A stretch of DNA of 64,000 nt from JAPLJM01 sp963708515 (GCA_963708515.1 CAVPSX010000015.1:1-64000); one strand, 5' to 3'; numbered from the stretch's first letter, positions 27,655 to 37,636 are shown. Made by a program: numbers and translations. Notes: a model not told the origin generated them from the sequence alone.

Positions 27655-30313
27655 ATGAGCAAGGGGTCTTTAAACAAAGCCTATGAACCACATGCGGCCG
27701 AAGCAAGGTGGTACCAATACTGGCTGGATCAGGATTTTTTCAGGGCACAGGATGTCTGCGACAAACCGCCATTCTGCATCGTCATACCACCCCCCAATGT
27801 AACAGGCATGCTCCACATGGGGCACGCCCTGAACAATGTCCTGCAGGATGTCATGACGCGCTTCAGGCGCATGCAGGGGTATAACGCCCTGTGGATGCCG
27901 GGGACGGATCACGCCGGCATTGCCACGCAGAACGTCGTGGAGCAGGAACTGGCCAAAGAGGGCCTCACCAGGCACGACCTCGGCCGCGAGAAGTTCATCG
28001 AACGCGTCTGGCTCTGGAAGGAAAAATACGGCGGCGTCATCATCAACCAACTCAAGCGACTGGGCTGCTCCTGTGACTGGTCCCGGGAGCGCTTCACGAT
28101 GGATGAGGGCCTTTCCCGCGCCGTCCGCGAGGTTTTTGTGCGGCTCTACCATGACGGTCTGATCTACCAGGGGGACTATATCGTCAACTGGTGCCCCCGC
28201 TGTCATACGGCCATCTCGGACCTCGAAGTCGAATACGCCCAAGAGCCGGGCTTTCTCTGGAGCATTCGCTATCCCTATGTGGACGGCAGCGGCGACATTG
28301 TCGTCGCCACCACGCGGCCCGAAACGATGCTCGGGGATACGGCCGTCGCCGTGAACCCGAAAGATGCCCGTTATGCCGGCAAGATCGGCAAAGAGGTGAT
28401 CCTGCCGCTTGTAAACAGAATTATTCCGGTGATTGCAGATGATTACGTTACCATGGACTTCGGGTCAGGCGCAGTGAAAATCACGCCGGCATCCGACCCC
28501 AATGACTTCGCCATCGCCGGCCGCCATAACCTCGAAATCATCAAGATCATGGACGGCAGCGCCGTTATCAATGAAAACGGCGGCCGCTATCAGGGGCAGG
28601 ACCGCTACGAGTGCCGGGAAAATGTCGTTAGTGATCTTGAAACAGCAGGGTTATCTTGTCGGTGTGGAACCCTATGCGCGCAGCCTCGGCCAGTGTTACC
28701 GCTGCAAGACGGACGTGGAGCCCTTTATCTCCAAGCAGTGGTTCGTGAAAATCCAGCCGCTGGCGAAGGCCGCCAGTGCCGCCGTCATCAAGGGCGCCAC
28801 GCGCATCATCCCGCCCATGTGGGAAGCGACGTATTTTGAGTGGATGAGCAACATCCGTGACTGGTGCATTTCCCGTCAGATCTGGTGGGGGCACCGGATC
28901 CCCGTCTGGTACTGCGACGAGTGCGGGCAGATTATTGTTTCGTCGGACGATCCCGATCGCTGCACGGGCTGTCAGAATGAACGGCTGCGGCAGGATGAAG
29001 ACGTCCTCGATACGTGGTTCAGCTCGGCCCTGTGGCCCTTTTCTACGCTGGGCTGGCCGGACCAGACCGAGGCTCTCAAGACCTTTTATCCCACATCACT
29101 ATTGGTTACGGGCTTTGACATTCTCTTTTTCTGGGTGGCACGCATGATGATGATGGGCATTTATGTCATGAAAGATGTGCCGTTTGGGGATGTCTATCTG
29201 CACGCCCTGGTTCGCGATGAGCACGGCGACAAGATGAGCAAATCCAAGGGCAATATCATCGATCCCCTGCAAATGATCGACAAATATGGCGCCGATCCCT
29301 TCCGCTTTACGCTGGCGGCCTTCACGGCGCAGGGGCGCGACGTGCGCATGTCGGAGGAGCGCATCGAAGGCTACAAGTTCTTTGTCAACAAGATCTGGAA
29401 CGCCGCGAAATTTTCCATGATGAATCTGGAAGACTACGTTGCCGATGATCAGGCCGGGCCGGGCAAGGCCGATCTGTCGCTTCCCGATCGCTGGATTCTG
29501 GCGCGGCTCAACCGGACCGTCGCTGAAGTGATCCGGGGGCTGGATGAATACCGCTTCAATGAGGCCACCGGGAGCCTCTACCAGTTTGTCTGGCACGAAT
29601 TCTGCGACTGGTACCTGGAGCTCATCAAGCCGGTCCTCTATGGCCGGGACCCGTCCTCCCGGCGGCGGGCGACGCAGCATACCTTGCTGCGGGCGCTCAG
29701 ACAGATTCTCAAGCTGCTGCACCCCTTCATGCCGTTTTTAACCGAGGAAATCTGGCAGACCGCGGTGGCGGACGGCGTCTCGATCATGGTCAGTCCCTAT
29801 CCGGAACCGGACAGGGGGCTTGAAGATGAAGACGCCGAGCGCCGCATGGGCCTCATCGTGGAGTGCATCACGCGCATCCGCAACATCCGCGGCGAAATGA
29901 ATATCGCTCCATCCCGGAAGCTCAGGGTCGTCATTTCGGCGCCTGATGAGGCCCTGGCTGCCGTTCTCAATGAAGGCAGGGATTACATCGTCAATCTGGG
30001 CAACCTCGGAACGCTGACAGCGGGCGTGAATCTAAATGAGCCCAAAGGGTCCGCCGTCGGCATAGTCGGCGCGGCGCGCGTCTTTGTCCTCATGGAGGGC
30101 ATGATCGATGTCGCCGCCGAGAAGGCAAGGCTGGACAAAGAGATGAACAAGGTCGCACGGGATCTCAGTGTGGTCTCCCAAAAGCTGGCCAATCGCGAGT
30201 TTATGGACAAGGCGGCCGAAGCTGTCATCAAAAAGGAAGAGCAGAAATATCAGGATCTGCGTGAAAAACACCAAGTCCTGGAGGCGGCCATCAAGAAGCT
30301 GGAGGCGCTTTGA
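27655..30313 (+). CDS. valS: Valyl-tRNA synthetase, one +1 frameshift
   Basis: The class Ia synthetase charges tRNA-Val and edits threonine. The HIGH motif appears in PNVTGMLHMGHALNNVLQD, the editing domain in TTRPETMLGDTAVAV, and the KMSKS motif in GDKMSKSKGNIIDP. A C-terminal tRNA-binding coiled coil (AAEKARLDKEMNKVARDL) ends the protein. The frame breaks near 28639-28642: after NVVSDLE the second frame continues with QQGYLVGVEPYARS, and removing one A from an AAA run restores it. The span is 886 codons plus one base, the normal length. As the gene is essential, I regard the break as a probable sequence error. nadC overlaps its stop. Confidence 0.93.
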
Positions 30314-31152
30314 TCCCTGAGGTTATTGTCCACCCGTTAATTCGATCCGCACTCGAAGAGGATATCGGCGCGGGCGACGTGACGACGGCAGCCGTGCTCA
30401 CCGGGGCGGAAGCCGGAACGGCGCGGGCCGTGGCCAAAGCGGATATGGTCCTTGCCGGAATCGACGTGTTCCAGAGAACTTTTCTTTTGCTGGATCCGGA
30501 TGTCCGGTTCACCGGATATATCGAAGATGGCCGGGAAATCAAACGCGGTGAGATCCTTACCGAGCTGTCCGGCAGGCTCGCGAGCATCCTGACCGCCGAA
30601 CGGACGGCCCTGAATTTCCTGCAGCGTATGAGCGGCATCGCCACGATGACGCGACGGTACGTGCAGGCGGTCGCAGGGACGCCCGCCCGCATCCTGGATA
30701 CGCGCAAAACCGCGCCGGGACTGCGCGTCCTCGACAAATACGCCGTGCGCATGGGCGGCGGCGGCAATCATCGCTTTGCCCTCTATGACGGCGTCCTGAT
30801 CAAGGACAACCACATCACGGCGGCGGGCGGCGTTACGCCGGCCATCCAACGAGCGCGAAAGAAAATTTTCCACGCGCTCAAGATCGAGGTGGAAGTCAAA
30901 AATATCGGCGAAGTCCGGGAGGCGCTGTTATCCGGGGCGGACGCCGTCATGCTCGACAACATGACGCCTGAGGCCATGAGCGAGGCCGTCCGGTTCATCG
31001 GCGGCAGGGTTCCCGTCGAGGCGTCCGGCAATGTCACACTGGCCAATGTCAGGCAGATCGCCGAAACCGGCGTCGATTTCATCTCCGTTGGCGCCCTGAC
31101 CCATTCGGTCGCCGCGGCGGACATATCCCTGCTCGTCAGCTTGCAGGTGTAA
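30310..31152 (+). CDS. nadC: Nicotinate-nucleotide pyrophosphorylase (carboxylating)
   Basis: The 280-residue enzyme turns quinolinate and PRPP into nicotinate mononucleotide for NAD synthesis. Conserved features are ALEEDIGAGDVTTAAV, ERTALNFLQRMSGIATMTRRY, DTRKTAPGLRVLDKYAVRMG, HRFALYDGVLIKDNH, IEVEVKN and VEASGNV. The start is a TTG at 30310 overlapping the valS stop (TTGA), so translation is coupled. A MITE-like repeat begins 30 bp after its stop. Confidence 0.95.
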   Translation: MIPEVIVHPLIRSALEEDIGAGDVTTAAVLTGAEAGTARAVAKADMVLAGIDVFQRTFLLLDPDVRFTGYIEDGREIKRGEILTELSGRLASILTAERTALNFLQRMSGIATMTRRYVQAVAGTPARILDTRKTAPGLRVLDKYAVRMGGGGNHRFALYDGVLIKDNHITAAGGVTPAIQRARKKIFHALKIEVEVKNIGEVREALLSGADAVMLDNMTPEAMSEAVRFIGGRVPVEASGNVTLANVRQIAETGVDFISVGALTHSVAAADISLLVSLQV

Positions 31153-31181
31153 GGAACGCGGACACTTCACCCCGATCCCGT

Positions 31182-31369
31182 GAGACCTTTGAAAAATGGC
31201 TTCGCCGCGGCTCAAAATCTTTTTCGCATGAAATATGATAAGGCTCAAATTTGTTAGAAATCAATAAAATAGTCATGGGGAGGGGGCTTGACGGAGTCGT
31301 GTCCCCATCAACGAAAAATCTTTGATTCGCCGCTTGCGAACCATTTTTCACCGGTTACACAAAGCTTTC
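31182..31369 (+). repeat. MITE-like repeat, copy B
   Basis: About 188 bp between nadC and birA, beginning 30 bp after the nadC stop. The left arm (GAAAAATGGCTTCGCCGCGG) and right arm (GCCGCTTGCGAACCATTTTT) are imperfect inverted repeats. The centre shares AGTCATGGGG and GGAGTCGTGT with copy A. A TTG inside it (31288) opens a frame running into birA, so the repeat may lengthen the birA leader or even its product. Confidence 0.82.
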
Positions 31370-31386
31370 CCCATCTCATCGATATT

Positions 31387-32190
31387 ATGGCCGAGTTGAT
31401 TGATTTTACTCATGAAACACTGATATTGTACCTGAAGCGCAATCCATTCATTACAGAGGTTCATTATTTCGAGGCGGTCGGTTCAACCAATACGACGGCC
31501 TGTCAACTGGCGCTTGCAGGCGCCCGGGAGGGGGAAGTTGTGGTGGCTGACGCCCAGACGAAAGGCAGGGGACGTCTGGACCGCGCCTGGCAATCCCCGC
31601 CCGGAACCAATCTTTACCTATCGACGATCCTGCGACCGAAGATCGAACCGGCAATGGCGCCCCAAATTACGCTGATGGCCGGCGTGGCTGTGGCGGATTT
31701 TTTTTCCGTCTTCTGCCCCGGAACCGTGTCCATAAAGTGGCCTAATGATGTGCTGCTGCGGGGGAAAAAAGCCTGCGGCATCCTGACGGAGATGAAAGCC
31801 GCCGCCGGCAGTCTTGACTTCATCATCCTGGGCATGGGGCTCAACATCAACATGAACAGGGAAGATTTCGATCCAACGCTCCGCGACGCTGCCACGTCGC
31901 TCAAAATTGAGACCGGAGCAGACTATGACCGACTCGATATGATTTCAAAGCTGTTTGACTTCATCGTAAAATGGTATAAAGTCTTCCTGATTGCGGGATT
32001 CCCCGGTCTGCGCGAGACGTGGCTGCAATATGCCGACATTCTGGGCAAGCGGATCAAGGTGGTTTACAAAGACGAATTTCAAACCGGGATCGTGACCGGA
32101 ATCGACGATGACGGCACTATCCTGATGCAGCGTGAAGACGGCGTCGGAGAAAGGGTGATCGCCGGGGACGTTCATCTTTTGGGGAGGTAG
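31387..32190 (+). CDS. birA: Biotin--[acetyl-CoA-carboxylase] ligase
   Basis: The 267-residue enzyme attaches biotin to carboxylase carrier proteins. The biotinyl-AMP loop reads KGRGRLDRAWQSPPGTNLYLS. EAVGSTNTTA, SIKWPNDVLLRGKKACGIL and LGMGLNINMN are also conserved, and a C-terminal SH3-like domain follows. The N-terminal winged helix of repressor-type BirA is missing, so it is likely a pure ligase. The start at 31387 is chosen at the conserved domain edge, although no good ribosome site precedes it. The frame extends back to a TTG at 31288 inside a repeat. coaX follows after four bases. Confidence 0.92.
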   Translation: MAELIDFTHETLILYLKRNPFITEVHYFEAVGSTNTTACQLALAGAREGEVVVADAQTKGRGRLDRAWQSPPGTNLYLSTILRPKIEPAMAPQITLMAGVAVADFFSVFCPGTVSIKWPNDVLLRGKKACGILTEMKAAAGSLDFIILGMGLNINMNREDFDPTLRDAATSLKIETGADYDRLDMISKLFDFIVKWYKVFLIAGFPGLRETWLQYADILGKRIKVVYKDEFQTGIVTGIDDDGTILMQREDGVGERVIAGDVHLLGR

Positions 32191-32194
32191 AACC

Positions 32195-32971
32195 ATGCTT
32201 TTGGTCATCGATGTGGGAAATACGAATACCGTTCTGGGGCTTTATGACGGGGAGCAACTGATCCACGACTGGCGGATCCGGACCGTTGTGGACCATACCA
32301 TCGACGAATACGGGATGCTCATTTACAATCTCTATAAAACCAGCCGGATCGATTCACACAAAATCATAAAGGACATCATCATTTCCTGCGTCGTTCCGCC
32401 CATGCTGAATATTCTGGAGCCGCTCTGTCAAAAGTATTTCAACGTCAAACCGTTGATTGTGGGTCCGGGCGTCAAGACGGGGATGCCTATTTTTTACGAC
32501 AACCCGAAGGAAGTGGGGGCGGACCGGATCGTCAATGCGGTCGCCGGCTTTGAAAAATACAAACAGGATCTCATTATTGTCGATTTCGGAACGGCCACGA
32601 CCTTCGATTATGTCTCGAAAAAAGGCGAATATATGGGGGGTTGCATCGCGCCCGGGATCATGATTTCAAGCGAGGCCCTCTTCGAACGGGCGGCCAAGCT
32701 GCCGCGCGTGGAGCTCAGCAAACCCAGGACCGTCGTGGGCAAGGATACGGTCAGCAGCATGCAGGCCGGAATCATGTACGGCTACGCAGGCCTCGTGGAC
32801 GGCATTTGCGAGCGCATCAAGGCGGAGGTCAAATCGGATCCCCTCGTGATTGGGACGGGCGGGCTCGCCAGGATTGTGGCGCCGGAAACGAAAAGCATCA
32901 AAGTGGTCGATGACATGCTGACCCTCGAGGGGCTGCGGATCATCTACTTGCGCAACAAGACAGCGGCCTGA
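32195..32971 (+). CDS. coaX: Type III pantothenate kinase
   Basis: The 258-residue enzyme phosphorylates pantothenate in the first step of CoA synthesis. Type III features are LLVIDVGNTNTVLGLYDG, NPKEVGADRIVNAVAG, IIVDFGTATTFDYV, GGCIAPGIMIS and VIGTGGLA. These kinases are not inhibited by CoA, which fits an organism with large acyl-CoA pools. GGGGAGG precedes the start. It is the last gene of the valS-nadC-birA-coaX run and is followed by a repeat and a terminator. Confidence 0.96.
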   Translation: MLLVIDVGNTNTVLGLYDGEQLIHDWRIRTVVDHTIDEYGMLIYNLYKTSRIDSHKIIKDIIISCVVPPMLNILEPLCQKYFNVKPLIVGPGVKTGMPIFYDNPKEVGADRIVNAVAGFEKYKQDLIIVDFGTATTFDYVSKKGEYMGGCIAPGIMISSEALFERAAKLPRVELSKPRTVVGKDTVSSMQAGIMYGYAGLVDGICERIKAEVKSDPLVIGTGGLARIVAPETKSIKVVDDMLTLEGLRIIYLRNKTAA

Positions 32972-32983
32972 CATACAGAGGGT

Positions 32984-33150
32984 GAAACCGTTGAAAAATG
33001 GCTTCACAGCGACTCAAAAACTTTATCCTAAAAATATCATAAAGCTTACATATCTTTTAACCAATAAATTAGCCCAATTTCCGGATATGCGATAAATCTT
33101 TGATTCACCGCCTGCGAACCATTTTTCACCGGTTATGCAATGCTTTCAGG
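32984..33150 (+). repeat. MITE-like repeat, copy C
   Basis: About 167 bp beginning 13 bp after the coaX stop. The arms GAAAAATGGCTTCACAGCGA and CCGCCTGCGAACCATTTTTC are imperfect inverted repeats, and the centre has CCAATAAATTAGCCC. The middle is shorter than in copies A and B and lacks their GGAGTCGTGT. A bidirectional terminator follows it directly. Confidence 0.78.
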
Positions 33151-33160
33151 CATATCAACA

Positions 33161-33197
33161 AAAAAGGGGAATTTCCTGAACGAAACTCCCCTTTTTG
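33161..33197. terminator. Bidirectional terminator between coaX and the MFS gene
   Basis: The arms AAAAAGGGGA (33161-33170) and TCCCCTTTTT (33187-33196) pair perfectly over ten bases, giving a T-tract on either strand. It serves two convergent genes. Confidence 0.85.
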
Positions 33198-33215
33198 TTT
33201 TTAGTGTGAAGTGTT

Positions 33216-34448
33216 TTATGATCTCTTCGGCGGTTTCAAAAGAAGGAACGCGATGACCATGCCGACAATGGCAAGCCCCGCCGTGGGATAGAAGGCGACC
33301 GCGTAGGAGCCGAAAGCGTCTTTCGCCTGTCCCGAGATGATGCCGCCCAGAATCGCGCCGATGCCGTAGGCGATGAAGATCAGGCCGTAGTTCTTGGCGT
33401 AGTTCTTGACGCCGAAGAACGTGTTCGTTGCCGTCGGGGCAATGGCAAGCCAGCCTCCGAGACAGAGCCAGAAGCCGATGAAGCAGATCACGTAGAGCAC
33501 CACGTCTCCCGCGCCGGCGGTCAGCATGCCGAGCGAACACAGCAGGATGATGATGTACGTGATAATGGCCGCGCCCCGGGGCGACAGCTTATCGGTGATG
33601 ACACCGAAAATAGGCCGGCCGGCGCCGTTGAAGATGGCGAAGACGCCGACGAGCATCGCCGCTGTGCCCGGTTCGATCTTGATGATTTCCTGGGCGACAG
33701 GGCTCGAAATGCCGATGGCCATGAGTCCGGCGAGACAGCCGATGATGTAGCATAAAAAGAGACCGTAGAATGCAGGTGTTTTTGTCATCCCACCGATGTT
33801 AAGATCGACCGCCCCGGAAGCCGCGGCAGCCGAAGGCGCCCAGCCGGCCGGTTTCCAGCCGTCTTTGGGGAAACGATACGGGATGAAGAGTACACAGACG
33901 ATAATCAGAAAGGCCAGACCCAGATACAGGAAGGTCTGCATGGGACCGACGACCTTGATGAGCGCCACGGCCACATTTGCGGAAACAAACGGCGATCCGC
34001 CGAAACCGGCCAGCGTGAGCCCCAGGGCAAGGCCCCGTTTGTCGGGGAACCACCTGCCCGAAACAGCAAGGGGAACGCCATAGGCCAAGCCCACGCCACC
34101 GCCACCGATGGCGCCGTAGCTGATCGCAAGCATCATGATGCTCGTGGACTGGCTCGCCATCATCCAGCCCGCGCCGAGAATCACGCCGCCCAGGATGCCG
34201 AGATTCCTCGCGCCCAGCTTTCCAATCAACTGGCCGCCAACGAACACGAAGAAGGCGAAGAAGGCCAGAAAGACCATGAAGGGCAGCCCCGCCTCGGTGG
34301 CGCTTACATTCATGAGCGCCCGCACCGGTTTTGCAAACACGCTGTAGGCATAAACGCTTCCCAGGCAGATGTTGATGATAAACCCTAATACGATGAACAC
34401 CCACCGCCCCGATTCTGCAGGCATTCCAAACAATTTTTCATTACTCAT
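33216..34448 (-). CDS. OFA-family MFS transporter (oxalate/formate antiporter-like)
   Basis: The 410-residue protein has twelve predicted membrane helices and the N-terminal pattern FIINICLGSVYAYSVFAKPV, typical of the OxlT-like OFA family. The inter-helix motif RWFPDKRGLALGLTLAGFG and GRPIFGVITDKLSPRGA are also characteristic. Such carriers exchange small organic anions; oxalate/formate is the model substrate, but the true substrate here cannot be read from sequence. The start is preceded by AAGGGGGGAT. It stands alone, convergent with coaX, with mobA upstream on the same strand after 112 bp. Confidence 0.9.
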   Translation of the reverse strand: MSNEKLFGMPAESGRWVFIVLGFIINICLGSVYAYSVFAKPVRALMNVSATEAGLPFMVFLAFFAFFVFVGGQLIGKLGARNLGILGGVILGAGWMMASQSTSIMMLAISYGAIGGGGVGLAYGVPLAVSGRWFPDKRGLALGLTLAGFGGSPFVSANVAVALIKVVGPMQTFLYLGLAFLIIVCVLFIPYRFPKDGWKPAGWAPSAAAASGAVDLNIGGMTKTPAFYGLFLCYIIGCLAGLMAIGISSPVAQEIIKIEPGTAAMLVGVFAIFNGAGRPIFGVITDKLSPRGAAIITYIIILLCSLGMLTAGAGDVVLYVICFIGFWLCLGGWLAIAPTATNTFFGVKNYAKNYGLIFIAYGIGAILGGIISGQAKDAFGSYAVAFYPTAGLAIVGMVIAFLLLKPPKRS

Positions 34449-34560
34449 CGGATATCCCCCCTTAACGCATTTTTATTTGCCATTTTTAAAAATCCCTCCT
34501 TCGGTAATAATGCGCGAGTCATTAACATATTTGATCCGTCGTGTCTAACAAATATTCAGA

Positions 34561-35133
34561 TTATCGGGCCTGCAATCGGGCCAGGTCTTCCGGGGTATTA
34601 ACATTTATAAACATGCGCATGTCGGGATCAAATGTTTTCAGGACAGCATCAGAAATAGTCAAGCAATTCAGTCCCTTATAAAAGCCCGTGATCTTAAGTT
34701 GCTCCTGGATGATCCGGCCCTTCATGCGGGGAAGGCAGCTTTTCGCATAGATCGCATGCAGAGGCTCAAGTCCACCCGGCGTCTCCGGCACGACGATATC
34801 ATGCGCAGGCGCCTGTTGCATCATCCAGGTGATGAAACGGTGGTTCAAGAAAGGCATGTCGCAAGCGGCGACGAAGGCATGAGAGCAGCTTGCATAAAAA
34901 AGGCCCGTATAGACGCCGCCCAGGGCCTTCTTACCCGGGTAAATGTCGGTGACAATCGTTACGTCCAGATCGAGATAGTCGAGCGGCGAGTTTGTGACTA
35001 CAATCACTTCTTCAAAAAGGCCCCTGAAAATTTCAAGGGTCCTGTCAAGCAGCCGCTTACCGTCCATGACGACAAGGGCCTTGTTTACGCCCATGCGGGA
35101 ATTTTCCCCGCCGGATAAAATGATGCCAGTCAT
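34561..35133 (-). CDS. mobA: Molybdenum cofactor guanylyltransferase
   Basis: The 190-residue enzyme adds GMP to molybdopterin, as needed for formate dehydrogenases and related enzymes. The nucleotide-binding N-terminus reads IILSGGENSRMGVNKALV and the metal-binding segment FVAACDMPFLN. The C-terminal INVNTPEDL is also typical. Presence of MobA is consistent with molybdenum- or tungsten-dependent formate dehydrogenases in a syntroph, though none is encoded in this window. Confidence 0.92.
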   Translation of the reverse strand: MTGIILSGGENSRMGVNKALVVMDGKRLLDRTLEIFRGLFEEVIVVTNSPLDYLDLDVTIVTDIYPGKKALGGVYTGLFYASCSHAFVAACDMPFLNHRFITWMMQQAPAHDIVVPETPGGLEPLHAIYAKSCLPRMKGRIIQEQLKITGFYKGLNCLTISDAVLKTFDPDMRMFINVNTPEDLARLQAR

Positions 35134-35178
35134 GTGCCATCCCTCATACTGGCTTCCCTACAGGAATTCCGCTGTCAG

Positions 35179-35285
35179 GTCAAGGATGACGACCTCGTAA
35201 CAAGTCCATAATCCCCTCCCTTGGCGGGTGGGGATTATGGGGGGGGGGGATTCTTGACTTCTTACGAGTGCGTCAAGGATGACGA
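35179..35285. repeat. Nested inverted repeat with G-tract, flanked by 14-bp direct repeats
   Basis: GTCAAGGATGACGA occurs at 35179-35192 and again at 35272-35285. Between them are an outer inverted pair (CTCGTAACAAGT and ACTTCTTACGAG, one mismatch) and an inner perfect pair (CCATAATCCCC at 35206-35216 and GGGGATTATGG at 35230-35240). The right inner arm runs into a total of eleven G residues. The organisation resembles a tiny mobile hairpin with a target duplication. It lies between the divergent mobA and SpoIID-like genes. Confidence 0.6.
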
Positions 35286-35370
35286 TGTTGGAAAGATGGA
35301 ACCATTCCGGTTTTGACATATCGACGTTGATTGTGTAGAAGAGCCGTGGGAGGTCATTCTGACGTGTTCG

Positions 35371-36791
35371 GTGTGGCCGCAGGCATCAAACTGCGAACGA
35401 TGCAGAGAATATCTGGATAATCTTGTGGAAATAGACAAGGATAAAACAGGTCCCCTGTTTGTGCAGGAACCCGAAATCAAAGTCGGCATCATGGAAGAAG
35501 TCCGGGGGCTGACGGGCCGGTTCAACGGGCCGTTTCGTCTGCAAGACGGCCGGACATTTGTCGGTTCCTTTGCGGTTCAGGCGGGCGAGGACGGGATGAT
35601 TTTTACGGATCAGACGGGAGCGCGGATTGACGGGCAGGTTGAAATGTGCTTCTCACCGACTGGGGGCGCCACCTTTTCTCTGGCGGATGTAACCATTGGG
35701 ATTCAATTTCACTGGGAACGCAAACAGCAACAGACCTTTCGAGGAGATCTCTTGCTGCGCAACATCCCAGGAGGGACTCTGACGGCTGTCAACCGGCTGC
35801 GCCTGGAGGCCTATTTGACCAGCGTCATTTCTTCAGAGATGAGCGCCGCGGCGCCGCTGGAAATGCTCAAAGCCCACGCTATCGCCTCACGCAGCTGGCT
35901 GATGGCCATGCTGAGGCGACAGGGGGAAAAAGGGGTCGGGAAGCGGATCACCGCGAGGCGTTTGGACCAGACGGTGAAATCACGCGCTGGTACGGCCGGG
36001 AGGATCATGCCCGCTTCGACGTCTGCGCCGATGACCACTGTCAGCGCTATCAGGGCGTCACGAAAATCATTTCCGACCAGGCGGCGCAGGCGGTACAATC
36101 GACGCGCGGGGTATGTCTCGTCCATGCTCATACGGTCTGCGACGCCCGCTATCACAAGGCCTGCGGCGGCCGGACGGATAATTTTGAAAACACCTGGGAA
36201 GAAATCCCGGTTCCATATCTTTGCTCGGTTGTCGATGCGGATGTTCCCCATGAACCCGTCGATACGGAGGCAGCGGCACGGAAGTGGGTAGCCACCCGGC
36301 CGGACGTCTATTGCAACACGGCCGATGCAGCGCTGCTGCGCCGGGTCCTTCCTGATTTCGATCAGGAAACAGCGGATTTTTTCCGGTGGCGCGTGAGCTA
36401 CGGGCGGGAAGAACTGGAGGCGATCCTCAGGGAAAAAACCGGCATCGATTTCGGATTCCTGCAAAAACTCGTTCCCCTGGCGCGCGGTCCTTCCGGACGG
36501 ATCATGCGGTTGCGCATCGAAGGATCGAAACGAACCATAACGGTAGGCAAGGAGCTGGAAATCCGGCGATGGCTCTCGCGGTCGCACCTATACAGCAGCG
36601 CCTTCTGTGTGTCGGTTCAGCGTGACGCATCCGGACTGCCGGTGCACTTCGTGCTCGATGGCGCCGGATGGGGGCACGGCGTCGGCATGTGTCAGATCGG
36701 GGCCGCCGTGATGGCGGAAAAGGGCCATAAAGCCGAAGCGATTCTGAAACACTATTTCCGCGGCGCTGAACTGAAAAAATTGTATGATTGA
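35371..36791 (+). CDS. SpoIID/LytB-domain protein, one frameshift
   Basis: SpoIID-domain proteins are lytic transglycosylase-like enzymes that strip amidase-processed peptidoglycan; outside spore formers their role is unclear. The first frame carries EPEIKVGIM, LRLEAYLTSVISSEMSAAAP and LKAHAIASRSWLMAM. The second frame resumes with RWYGREDHARFDVCADDHCQ and continues through TVCDARYHKACGGRTDN to GAGWGHGVGMCQIGAAVMAEKG. The switch lies between about 35930 and 35990 and is -1 (or +2), unlike the other breaks in the window. The GTG start at 35371 is uncertain: cysteine-rich sequence (CERCREY) precedes the domain, and a stop lies at 35314. The SDR gene follows after 27 bp. Confidence 0.82.
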
Positions 36792-36818
36792 GTCAATAAA
36801 GAACAACAGGAGGATAAG

Positions 36819-37607
36819 ATGAAACTGCAGGATTTATTCAAACTCAATGGAAAGGTCGCCCTCGTGACCGGCGGCGGGCGGGGCATCGGCAAATTCATCG
36901 CCACGGGACTCGCGGAAGCGGGCGCAGACTTGGTGCTCACGTCTCGCAAGCTGAAGAACCTCGAGGCGGCCGGGCAGGAAATCGCAAAAGAGACGGGCGT
37001 TACCGTTTTTCCTGTTGCCTGTGATGTGGCCAAGCCGGAGGACATCGACGGCATGGTGAAGGCGGCGATGGAGAAATTCGGCCGCGTCGACATTCTAGTC
37101 AACAACGCCGGGGCCACCTGGGGCGCGCCCACGCTTGAATTTCCGCTCGAAAGATGGGATCAGCTCTTCAACGTCAATGTCCGCGGCGTCTGGATCCTGA
37201 CACAGAAGGTCGCCGGCATCATGAAGGAGCAGGGCGGCGGCAACATCATCAACATTTCGTCCGTCATGGGCTTTCGGGGCTCGGATGAGCTGACCCATCC
37301 GGCCATCCCCTACAATTCCACGAAGGCGGCGATTAATCTATTGACCATGAACCTGGCGGTCAAACTTGCCCCGTACAATATCCGTGTCAACGCCATTGCT
37401 CCCGGTTTCTTCCGGACGGACATGATGGCCTACATCGAGAAGCCGGAATTCAGGACAGCCCACGATCTCGTCATCGACTCCATCCCGTTGCGGCGCGTGG
37501 GCGACGTGGATGACATGAAAGGCCTGGCAGTTTTTCTCGCATCGGACGCCTCGGCCTACATGACGGGCCATGTCGTCGTCAACGACGGCGGCCTGCTGGC
37601 GAAATAG
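36819..37607 (+). CDS. Short-chain dehydrogenase/reductase
   Basis: The 262-residue NAD(P)-dependent oxidoreductase has the classical Rossmann motif VTGGGRGIGKFIA, then VDILVNNAGATWG, the catalytic Ser in NIINISSVMG, and YNSTK with the catalytic Tyr and Lys. The C-terminus ends in GHVVVNDGGLLAK. It resembles gluconate 5-dehydrogenase or 3-oxoacyl-ACP reductase types, but the substrate cannot be assigned. AGGAGGATAAG precedes the start. It lies between the SpoIID-like gene and the sigma-54 activator, 29 bp before the latter, so it might belong to the acid-degradation regulon. Confidence 0.9.
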   Translation: MKLQDLFKLNGKVALVTGGGRGIGKFIATGLAEAGADLVLTSRKLKNLEAAGQEIAKETGVTVFPVACDVAKPEDIDGMVKAAMEKFGRVDILVNNAGATWGAPTLEFPLERWDQLFNVNVRGVWILTQKVAGIMKEQGGGNIINISSVMGFRGSDELTHPAIPYNSTKAAINLLTMNLAVKLAPYNIRVNAIAPGFFRTDMMAYIEKPEFRTAHDLVIDSIPLRRVGDVDDMKGLAVFLASDASAYMTGHVVVNDGGLLAK

Positions 37608-37636
37608 AGGCATTAGAGGTTGAGGTCTTTATAAAA

